Source of the DNA: Castellaniella sp041677825
GTDB taxonomy: Bacteria; Pseudomonadota; Gammaproteobacteria; Burkholderiales; Burkholderiaceae_B
Direction: 5' to 3'
NCBI RefSeq assembly: GCF_041677825.1
Contig: NZ_JBAYPG010000042.1
Span: 1 to 17,338, forward strand
DNA length: 17,338 bases
The notes below the pieces were generated by a model. That model was not told the origin of the DNA. It worked only from the letters and a program-made list of their open reading frames with translations, and did no database searches. This document shows, one piece after another, positions 1-5,414 of this stretch. How positions within the stretch are numbered: position 1 is the stretch's first letter; each line of letters opens with the position of its first letter. The translations under genes and the position numbers were made by a program.

Positions 1-1
1 G

Positions 2-322
2 GCCATCTTCCTGGGCGCGTACAGCTCCGAGGCGCTGGGTGATTATTGCGCCGGCCCCAACCATGTGCTGCCCACGTCGCGCACGGCGCGTTTTTCATCG
101 CCTCTGGGGGTGTACGATTTCCAGAAGCGCAGCAGCCTGATCCAGGTGTCGCCCGCCGGCGCGCAGACGCTGGGCCAGATCGCCGACACGCTGGCGCGTG
201 GCGAAGGCCTGCCGGCGCACGCCGCCAGCGCCCGGTTGCGCCTGCATGCGGGGTCTGCCGATGCGGCTGCCCATGGGTTTGCCGATGCACCCGTCGATGC
301 CCCGTCCAGTGCCTCTTCCTGA
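2..322 (+). CDS. hisD: Histidinol dehydrogenase, C-terminal part (5' end outside window)
   Basis: This is the C-terminal ~106 residues of histidinol dehydrogenase, the zinc enzyme that oxidises L-histidinol to L-histidine in two NAD+-dependent steps in the cytoplasm. Frame 2 is open from the window edge and gives the family signature GDYCAGPNHVLPT followed by ARFSSPLGVYDFQKRSS. The His in GPNH is a known active-site residue of the family, and the His in EGLPAHAASARLRL matches the C-terminal zinc ligand contributed to the partner subunit. HisD proteins normally end close to that SARLRL segment. Here about 25 further residues follow, rich in Ala, Asp and Ser (GSADAAAHGFADAP and similar), so the tail looks extended. 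hisB follows after 59 bp, with no hisC between them. Identification is secure from the motifs; the missing 5' part cannot be assessed. Confidence 0.95.
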   Translation, partial: AIFLGAYSSEALGDYCAGPNHVLPTSRTARFSSPLGVYDFQKRSSLIQVSPAGAQTLGQIADTLARGEGLPAHAASARLRLHAGSADAAAHGFADAPVDAPSSASS

Positions 323-381
323 TCCTCTGGCGGGCGCGGTATCCAGCACCCGCCGTCCTTGCACGGAGCCCTGACCCTTTC

Positions 382-975
382 ATGAGCCCTCGTACCGCCA
401 GCGTAGAACGCAACACCAACGAAACCCGCATCCGCGTCAGCCTGAACCTGGATGGCAGTGGCCAGCGCACGCTGCAGACCGGCGTACCCTTCCTGGATCA
501 CATGCTCGACCAGATCGCCCGCCACGGCCTGATCGACCTCGACATCCACTGCGAGGGTGATACGTACATCGACGACCACCACAGCGTGGAAGACGTGGGC
601 ATCACGCTGGGGCAGGCACTGGCCCAGGCGGTGGGCAACAAGGCCGGGCTGCGGCGCTACGGGCACGCCTACGTGCCGCTGGATGAATCCCTGTCGCGCG
701 TGGTGATCGACCTGTCCGGGCGCCCGGGGCTGTTCTATCACGTGGATTATGCGCGCGCGCGCATCGGCCAGTTCGATGTGGACCTGGCGCGCGAATTCTT
801 CCAGGGCTTTGCCAACCACGCGGCCGCCACGCTGCATATCGACAACCTGCGCGGCGAGAACGCCCACCATCAGTGCGAAACCATCTTCAAGGCCTTTGGG
901 CGCGCGCTGCGCATGGCGCTCGAGGTCGATCCGCGCGCCGGCGGGGCCATCCCGTCCACCAAGGGCGCGCTGTAA
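382..975 (+). CDS. hisB: Imidazoleglycerol-phosphate dehydratase
   Basis: HisB dehydrates imidazole glycerol phosphate to imidazole acetol phosphate, a manganese-dependent step of histidine synthesis. The protein is 197 residues, normal for the monofunctional form without the N-terminal phosphatase domain of enterobacteria. Both duplicated metal-binding motifs are intact: DDHHSVED (residues 64-71) and ENAHHQCE (159-166). The conserved GVPFLDHML (34-42) and the C-terminal PSTKG are also present. The frame is open further upstream to position 46, but the ATG at 382 gives the usual start, MSPRTASVERNTNETRI; the upstream part overlaps hisD and is low-complexity shadow. In many relatives hisC lies immediately upstream; here the 59 bp after hisD hold only a weak 6-bp-stem hairpin (329-354). 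hisH starts 6 bp after the stop, which implies one transcript. Confidence 0.97.
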   Translation: MSPRTASVERNTNETRIRVSLNLDGSGQRTLQTGVPFLDHMLDQIARHGLIDLDIHCEGDTYIDDHHSVEDVGITLGQALAQAVGNKAGLRRYGHAYVPLDESLSRVVIDLSGRPGLFYHVDYARARIGQFDVDLAREFFQGFANHAAATLHIDNLRGENAHHQCETIFKAFGRALRMALEVDPRAGGAIPSTKGAL

Positions 976-981
976 GCCATC

Positions 982-1788
982 ATGGGTCGGATCGCCATCG
1001 TGGATTACGGCATGGGCAATTTCCACTCGGTGGCGCGGGCGCTGCAAGCGGTGGCGCCCGACCAGGACATCCGCATGGCGCGTCGCGCAGCGGACATCCG
1101 CGCAGCCGACCGCGTGGTGCTGCCCGGCCAGGGGGCGATGCCCGACTGTATGCGCACGCTGCGCGCCTCGGGCCTGCTCGACGCGCTGCTGGATGCGGCG
1201 CGCAGCAAACCGCTGCTGGGGGTGTGCGTGGGCGAGCAGATGCTCTTCGAAGCCAGTGAAGAGGGCCCGGTGGCTGGTCTGGGCCTGCTGCGCGGGCGCG
1301 TACTGCGCTTTGGCGGCCCCGGTTTTGCACAACCTGCGGGGACCCGATCTGCCGCCGAGGCCCGAGCGGCTGTAGGGGCCCGACCGGCTGCAGCGGCTCG
1401 ATCTGCCGCCGGGCCTCGATCGGCTGCAGGTGCCCGATCGGCTGCGGATATACAGATCGTGGCCGGGCAATCTGCAGATTCGGCAGGCGGCGCTGCCGCC
1501 ACCGGCGCCGGGCCGCTGAAGATCCCGCACATGGGCTGGAATGCAGTTCAACAGGTGCGCCCGCACGCCCTGTGGCAGGGCATCGCTCAGGACACGCCGT
1601 TCTACTTCGTGCACAGCTATTTTGCGCAGCCAGACGACGCGGCCGTGGTGTACGGCAGCAGCCGATACGGCGGGCCGTTCTGTTGTGCGATTGCAGTCGA
1701 CAATATTTTTGCCGTACAGTTTCATCCAGAAAAGAGTGCACGCCCCGGCCTGCGCCTGTACGATAACTTCATCCACTGGCGGCCATGA
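982..1788 (+). CDS. hisH: Imidazole glycerol phosphate synthase, glutaminase subunit, with internal low-complexity insertion
   Basis: HisH hydrolyses glutamine and passes ammonia to HisF within the IGP synthase heterodimer. The class I glutaminase triad is visible: Cys82 in GVCVGEQMLF, and His248 and Glu250 in QFHPEKS. The N-terminal IAIVDYGMGNFHSV and the IPHMGWN segment (181-187) are typical. At 268 residues it is about 55-65 longer than the usual ~200-215. The excess sits between LRGRVLRF (about residue 110) and LKIPHMGWN (about 179), a surface-loop position. It is Ala/Arg/Gly-rich and partly built of a tandem repeat (see 1345-1452). All catalytic elements are kept and the frame is intact, so the protein is probably functional. 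The start at 982 is 6 bp after the hisB stop; no strong ribosome binding site is seen, which fits translational coupling. Confidence 0.95.
   Translation: MGRIAIVDYGMGNFHSVARALQAVAPDQDIRMARRAADIRAADRVVLPGQGAMPDCMRTLRASGLLDALLDAARSKPLLGVCVGEQMLFEASEEGPVAGLGLLRGRVLRFGGPGFAQPAGTRSAAEARAAVGARPAAAARSAAGPRSAAGARSAADIQIVAGQSADSAGGAAATGAGPLKIPHMGWNAVQQVRPHALWQGIAQDTPFYFVHSYFAQPDDAAVVYGSSRYGGPFCCAIAVDNIFAVQFHPEKSARPGLRLYDNFIHWRP
1345..1452 (+). repeat. Six degenerate 18-bp tandem repeats inside hisH
   Basis: Six consecutive 18-bp units, in register with the codons, each begin cga/cgaccggct-like and encode Arg-(Ser/Ala/Pro)-Ala-Ala/Val-x-x. Units are cgatctgccgccgaggcc, cgagcggctgtaggggcc, cgaccggctgcagcggct, cgatctgccgccgggcct, cgatcggctgcaggtgcc and cgatcggctgcggatata. 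They cover HisH residues 122-157. Because the unit is a multiple of three, gain or loss of copies would not break the frame. Confidence 0.9.
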
Positions 1789-1830
1789 TGCCGGCCGGCC
1801 GCATCCATTTTCATTCTCGATACGACGATC

Positions 1831-2583
1831 ATGCTCCTCATCCCCGCCATAGACCTCAAAGACGGGCACTGCGTGCGCCTGCGCCAAGGTGATCTGGGCG
1901 ACGCCACCGTATTTTCAGATGACCCGGCCGCCATGGCCCTGCAATGGCTCGACCAGGGGGCGCGTCGCCTGCACCTGGTCGACCTGAACGGCGCCGTGGC
2001 CGGCCGGCCGCGCAACCGGGCCGCCATCGAAGCCATCGTGGATGCGCTCGAGGGCGAGATCCCGATCCAGATCGGGGGCGGCATCCGCGACCTCGATACG
2101 GTAGAAGACTATCTCGACAGCGGCATTTCCTATGTGATCATCGGCACGGCCGCAGTGAAGGATCCAGGTTTCCTGAGCGATGCCTGCACGGCATTTCCGG
2201 GCCATATCATCGTGGGCCTCGATGCACGCGACGGCAAGGTGGCCACCGATGGCTGGTCCAAGCTCACGCGCCACGACGTACTCGATCTGGCCACCAAGTT
2301 CGAAGACCAGGGGGTCGAGGCGATCATCTATACCGACATCGGGCGCGACGGCATGCTCTCCGGGGTCAATATCGAGGCCACGCTGCGGCTTGCACAACAG
2401 GTGCGCATCCCCATCTTCGCCTCGGGCGGGGTGCACGGCATGGACGACATCCGCGCGCTGTGCGCGGCGTCCGACGACGGCATCGAGGGCGCGATTCTGG
2501 GGCGCAGCCTGTACGAAGGCACGCTGGACTTCACCCAGGCGCAGGATCTGGCCGATACGCTGTGCGGCGGAGATCAGGCATGA
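1831..2583 (+). CDS. hisA: ProFAR isomerase (phosphoribosylformimino-AICAR ribotide isomerase)
   Basis: HisA is a (beta/alpha)8-barrel enzyme that performs the Amadori rearrangement of ProFAR to PRFAR, the substrate of HisF/HisH. The 250-residue length is normal. The catalytic aspartates are in place: Asp8 in LLIPAIDLKDG, and Asp131 in GLDARDG with the second-half motif YTDIGRDGM (167-175). Phosphate-binding glycine loops are seen at IGGGIRD (81-87) and ASGGVHG (197-203). It starts 42 bp after hisH; the short gap holds nothing notable. Its stop overlaps the ATG at 2580 (ATGA), the expected coupling to hisF. No insertions or repeats are present, unlike HisH and HisF on either side. Confidence 0.97.
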   Translation: MLLIPAIDLKDGHCVRLRQGDLGDATVFSDDPAAMALQWLDQGARRLHLVDLNGAVAGRPRNRAAIEAIVDALEGEIPIQIGGGIRDLDTVEDYLDSGISYVIIGTAAVKDPGFLSDACTAFPGHIIVGLDARDGKVATDGWSKLTRHDVLDLATKFEDQGVEAIIYTDIGRDGMLSGVNIEATLRLAQQVRIPIFASGGVHGMDDIRALCAASDDGIEGAILGRSLYEGTLDFTQAQDLADTLCGGDQA

Positions 2584-3488
2584 CGGCGGCCGGGTCCGGC
2601 ACGGTAGCCGGTGGCTCCAGCACGGTAACCGGTGGACCCGGCATGGCAGCGGATGATTCCGGCATGACGGCCGGTGCAGCGGGCGCACGCGACTCCACCC
2701 TGTGCTGCCGCATCATCCCCTGCCTGGATGTGAACGCCGGGCGCGTGGTCAAGGGGGTGAATTTCGTCCACCTCAAGGATGCCGGCGATCCGGTCGAGAT
2801 TGCCCGCCGCTACGATGAACAGGGGGCCGATGAGCTCACGTTCCTCGATATCACTGCCAGTACAGAAGACCGCGACCTGATCCTGCCCGTGATCGAGGCC
2901 GTGGCACGCCAGGTGTTCATCCCGCTCACGGTGGGCGGTGGCGTGCGCCAGCTGGCCGACGTGCAGCGCCTGCTCGATGCGGGTGCCGACAAGGTCTCGG
3001 TGAACAGCGCGGCCGTGGCGCGGCCCGCGCTCATCGAAGAGATCTCGCGCCATCACGGCGCGCAGTGCCTCGTGGTGGCCATAGACGCGCGCCGGGTATC
3101 TGCCGAGGGTGAGCCGGCCCGCTGGGAAGTCTTCACCCACGGCGGCCAGCGCGCCACGGGGCTGGACGCCGTCCAGTGGGCCCGGCGCATGGCCGACGCG
3201 GGGGCGGGCGAGCTGCTGCTCACCAGCATGGACCGCGACGGCACGAAAGAAGGCTTCGATCTGGCCCTGACGCGCGCCGTGGCCGATGCAGTGCCGGTGC
3301 CAGTGATCGCCTCGGGTGGGGTGGGCACGCTGCAACACCTGGCCGACGGCATCCTGAAAGGGCATGCCAGCGCGGTGCTGGCTGCCAGCATCTTTCATTT
3401 CGGCCAGCATACCGTGGGTGAGGCCAAGGCCTACCTGGCTGCACAAGGCATCCGGGTGCGCGACACCCGCCATCCGGGGGCGGCATGA
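2580..3488 (+). CDS. hisF: Imidazole glycerol phosphate synthase, cyclase subunit, with repeat-built N-terminal extension
   Basis: HisF uses ammonia from HisH to convert PRFAR into imidazole glycerol phosphate and AICAR. The barrel is complete: RIIPCLDVNAGRVVKG (residues 44-59) with catalytic Asp50, VGGGVR (118-123), AIDAR with catalytic Asp169, and ASGGVG (244-249). Ordinary HisF proteins are about 255 residues and start a few residues before RIIPCLDV. Here the frame runs from an ATG overlapping the hisA stop (ATGA) and gives 302 residues with about 40 extra N-terminal residues. That extension is Gly/Ser/Thr/Ala-rich and repetitive (see 2592-2675). Internal ATGs at 2643 and 2664 are alternative starts, but even the latter leaves about 20 extra residues. 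I chose 2580 because of the coupled overlap, matching the hisF-hisIE junction. Core function is secure; the start is moderately sure. Confidence 0.95.
   Translation: MTAAGSGTVAGGSSTVTGGPGMAADDSGMTAGAAGARDSTLCCRIIPCLDVNAGRVVKGVNFVHLKDAGDPVEIARRYDEQGADELTFLDITASTEDRDLILPVIEAVARQVFIPLTVGGGVRQLADVQRLLDAGADKVSVNSAAVARPALIEEISRHHGAQCLVVAIDARRVSAEGEPARWEVFTHGGQRATGLDAVQWARRMADAGAGELLLTSMDRDGTKEGFDLALTRAVADAVPVPVIASGGVGTLQHLADGILKGHASAVLAASIFHFGQHTVGEAKAYLAAQGIRVRDTRHPGAA
2592..2675 (+). repeat. Four 21-bp tandem repeats at the 5' end of hisF
   Basis: Four codon-registered 21-bp units encode GSGTVAG, GSSTVTG, GPGMAAD and DSGMTAG. The first two DNA units differ at only a few bases; the last two are more diverged. 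Two internal ATG codons (2643, 2664) come from the repeat itself. The array lies just after the hisA/hisF ATGA overlap, so copy number could also affect start choice. Confidence 0.85.
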
Positions 3489-4387
3489 CCACTCCGGATG
3501 ACGGCTGGCTGGCCGAACTGCGCTTCGATGCCCAGGGGCTGATTCCGGCCATCGCTCAGGATGCGGCCACCGGCCAGGTGCTGATGGTGGCCTGGATGAA
3601 CGCCGAAGCCCTGCGTGAAACCGTGCGCACCGGCCAGGCCGTGTACTACTCACGCTCGCGCCAGCGCCTGTGGCGCAAGGGCGAACAATCCGGCCACGTA
3701 CAGCAGGTGCACGACATCCGCCTGGATTGCGATGGCGACGTGCTGTTGCTGCAGGTGCACCAGGCCGGCGGCATGGCCTGCCACACCGGTCGCGCACGCT
3801 GCTTCTTCCGGCAACTGCAGGCGTGGGGCGATGCCGCATTGCAAGCAGGCGCAGGCATCCCGCCCGAACACTCCGATCTGGGCTGGGCCAGCACCGACCC
3901 GGTGCTGAAGGACCCCGACGAGATCTACGGCACGCACGCGACGGCGGTGCCCTCAGGCAGCGAACCCATGCCGGCAACGAGCAAGGCGGCCGGGCAGGGC
4001 ATGCTGGGCGATACCGACCCGACCACTGTCGAGCACGAGCCTCCCGCCGCAAACACCACGGGCGCCCTGCTGGCGCGGCTGGCCGATACGCTGGCCAGCC
4101 GGCTGCCGGCGCGTGGCGGCGATCCGCAGACATCGTATGTGGCGCGGCTGCTGGCCAGGGGGCCGGATGCCTACCTGAAGAAGATCGGCGAAGAAGCCAC
4201 CGAACTGGTCATGGCGGTCAAGGATGGCCAGCCCGAGCGCATCGTGGCCGAAACGGCCGATCTGTGGTTCCACTGCCTGGTGGCCCTGACCGCCCAGGGC
4301 CTGCGCCCCGAAGACGTGCTGGCCGAACTCGCACGCCGCGAAGGGCTGTCGGGGCTGGCGGAGAAGGCGGCACGGGGCGGGGGTTGA
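3485..4387 (+). CDS. hisIE: Bifunctional phosphoribosyl-AMP cyclohydrolase / phosphoribosyl-ATP pyrophosphohydrolase fusion
   Basis: The 300-residue protein joins two early histidine-pathway enzymes. Residues about 5-149 are HisI: WMNAEAL, YYSRSRQRLWRKGE, then HDIRLDCDGDVLLLQVHQ and ACHTGRARCFFR, which include the metal-binding Asp/Cys residues. This part ends with DPVLKDPDEIYG, which resembles the natural C-terminus of stand-alone HisI. Residues about 193-300 are HisE: ALLARLADTLASR, YLKKIGEEATELVMAVKDG and ETADLWFHCLVAL, with the acidic magnesium-binding residues of the MazG-like fold. The two are separated by ~43 residues rich in Ala, Pro, Thr and Gly. Bordetella-type operons, as I recall, have separate hisI and hisE, and enterobacterial HisIE is only ~203 residues, so this may be an independent fusion. 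The start overlaps the hisF stop (ATGA at 3485). An IS remnant begins within 10 bp of the stop. Confidence 0.95.
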   Translation: MTTPDDGWLAELRFDAQGLIPAIAQDAATGQVLMVAWMNAEALRETVRTGQAVYYSRSRQRLWRKGEQSGHVQQVHDIRLDCDGDVLLLQVHQAGGMACHTGRARCFFRQLQAWGDAALQAGAGIPPEHSDLGWASTDPVLKDPDEIYGTHATAVPSGSEPMPATSKAAGQGMLGDTDPTTVEHEPPAANTTGALLARLADTLASRLPARGGDPQTSYVARLLARGPDAYLKKIGEEATELVMAVKDGQPERIVAETADLWFHCLVALTAQGLRPEDVLAELARREGLSGLAEKAARGGG

Positions 4388-4396
4388 TCGGTGCGG

Positions 4397-4654
4397 TCAG
4401 CTTCTTTCGTTGATCGCTGTATCCAGCCGTTTCCGCAATAGTGGATAGATTCGCCACGGACGCAGCGCGTTGACATCGGCCAGCGTCGAGCGTTTGATCG
4501 GCTCGCGAAAGCCCATGTGGTAGAGCTTGTCCTTCTGGGCGGCCAGGCCGACTTCGATGTCGCGCAGACTCTCCCGGTAGGTCAGCTGCGCGAAGGCCAT
4601 GACCCGAAACTGCTCTGCACAGGTGATCATGGCTGTCCGCTTTCCCTCCATCAA
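4397..4654 (-). pseudogene. IS4-type (DUF4372) transposase fragment
   Basis: An 85-codon minus-strand frame contains CAEQFRVMAFAQLTYRESLRDIE and the following KDKLYHMGF...STLADVNALRPWRIY. These are hallmarks of the N-terminal DUF4372 region of IS4-family DDE transposases, which are normally 350 residues or more. The similarity stops after WRIY (about position 4450); the last 15 residues before the stop look unrelated. On the other side, the usual ~30 residues before the CxxQF motif are replaced by MMEGKRTAMIT. No catalytic DDE residues are present, so it is a dead internal fragment. It lies directly behind hisIE in opposite orientation and marks the left edge of the non-histidine region. I found no convincing terminal inverted repeats or target duplication. 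Confidence 0.75.
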
Positions 4655-4711
4655 TTTAACTGGACACTAGTGTTCGAATGTTCGAGCAACAGATGGTGCA
4701 TTGGACGTATG

Positions 4712-4740
4712 TTGCGTGTTGCGCAATGCGCATTTATCAT
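4712..4740 (+). promoter_or_regulatory. Candidate higBA promoter and operator
   Basis: A 13-bp palindrome, tgcgcaatgcgca (4720-4732, symmetric around the central base), lies directly upstream of higB between a TTGCGT (4712-4717) and a TATCAT (4735-4740, five of six consensus bases) spaced by 17 bp. HigA antitoxins usually bind a palindrome that overlaps their own promoter, so the position fits autoregulation. If this -10 box is used, transcription would start about at the higB ATG, giving a nearly leaderless message. A further 10-bp palindrome, acactagtgt, is at 4664-4673, and an 8-bp tandem (tgttcgaa/tgttcgag) at 4671-4686. Confidence 0.5.
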
Positions 4741-4744
4741 GGGA

Positions 4745-5023
4745 ATGATCAAGTCATTTCGTCACAAGGGTCTGCGCAGATTCTTCGAGACCGGCAGCGC
4801 TGCGGGTGTTCAGGCAAGCCATGTCAGGCGTTTACGCATGCAGCTGACAGCTTTGGACACGGCAACCACGGTTGATGACATGGATTTGCCAGGCTTTCGC
4901 CTGCATTCGCTCAAAGGTGACCAGAAAGGCCGATGGGCGGTGACTGTCAATGGAAACTGGCGCATCACGTTTGAGTTCGTCGATGGTAATGCGTACATCA
5001 TCGACTACGAGGATTATCACTAA
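4745..5023 (+). CDS. higB: HigB-type toxin (RelE-superfamily mRNA interferase)
   Basis: HigB is the toxin of a type II toxin-antitoxin pair; family members cleave mRNA on the ribosome until bound by HigA. The 92-residue product has the family pattern MIKSFRHKGLRRFFETGSAAG at the N-terminus, then a LHSLKGDQKGRWAVTVNGNWRITFEF core and the terminal YEDYH. The Lys/Arg and C-terminal His positions expected for RelE-fold catalysis are present. The frame is open further upstream, but the ATG at 4745 gives the canonical start; an ATG at 4739 would add two residues. Toxin before antitoxin is the normal higBA order. The stop overlaps the higA start (TAATG). Base composition is visibly more AT-rich than in the his genes, which fits acquisition by transfer. 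Confidence 0.92.
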   Translation: MIKSFRHKGLRRFFETGSAAGVQASHVRRLRMQLTALDTATTVDDMDLPGFRLHSLKGDQKGRWAVTVNGNWRITFEFVDGNAYIIDYEDYH

Positions 5024-5316
5024 TGACAATGTACAACCCCCCGCATCCTGGTGAGTTCATCACTGAGGTTTATCTCGCGCCTTACGGGATCAGCGCCAGA
5101 GAATTGGCATTACGCTTGGACGTTGCTGCGTCGACGATTAGCCGAGTGCTGAAGGGCACCAGTCGCGTTACCCCGGATATGGCGTTGCGTCTATCCAAGG
5201 CGCTGGGTCGCAGCCCCCGAAGTTGGCTAGCCATGCAGGATACTCATGATCTGTGGATCGCGCAGCAGAATTCAGATTTATCTGGGGTCAGCAGGCTTGA
5301 ATTGCTGGAAGCCTGA
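5023..5316 (+). CDS. higA: HigA-type antitoxin (XRE/HTH DNA-binding protein)
   Basis: HigA neutralises HigB and represses the shared promoter. The 97-residue protein begins MTMYNPPHPGEFITEVYLAP, the standard HigA opening, and carries a helix-turn-helix at about residues 24-60 (ISARELALRLDVAASTISRVLKGTSR). RSPRSWLAMQDTHDLW is also a typical HigA/VapI segment. The ATG at 5023 overlaps the higB TAA by one base, so translation is coupled; a second ATG two codons later is an alternative. The 98 bp downstream to the convergent flavoenzyme gene show no clear terminator. Confidence 0.93.
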   Translation: MTMYNPPHPGEFITEVYLAPYGISARELALRLDVAASTISRVLKGTSRVTPDMALRLSKALGRSPRSWLAMQDTHDLWIAQQNSDLSGVSRLELLEA

Positions 5317-5387
5317 TTGGCGTGCACTGAACGTGACGGCAGCACATCATCTACCCGTGTAGTGGCAGGGGGGGCCGAATGCCGGCC

Positions 5388-5413
5388 TGGATCCAATATA
5401 TGGATCCAATGTA
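5388..5413. repeat. 13-bp direct repeat containing GGATCC palindromes
   Basis: tggatccaatata (5388-5400) is followed immediately by tggatccaatgta (5401-5413): 12 of 13 bases are identical. Each copy contains the palindrome tggatcca. The pair sits one base before the stop codon of the minus-strand flavoenzyme, between it and the convergent higA. It resembles paired regulator sites in spacing; no function can be shown from sequence. Confidence 0.8.
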
Positions 5414-5414
5414 C

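Noticed and set aside
43..1887. Long open frame (614 codons) on the minus strand
   Set aside because: It lies entirely opposite hisD-hisB-hisH-hisA, has Arg/Ala/His-rich composition typical of antisense frames in GC-rich DNA and shows no domain.
2574..4133. Open minus-strand frame of 519 codons
   Set aside because: Antisense to hisF and hisIE, whose products carry full catalytic motifs; composition is that of a shadow frame.
4517..4744. Upstream extension of the higB frame
   Set aside because: The extra 76 codons overlap the IS remnant and operator region; the family start is MIKSFRHKG at 4745.
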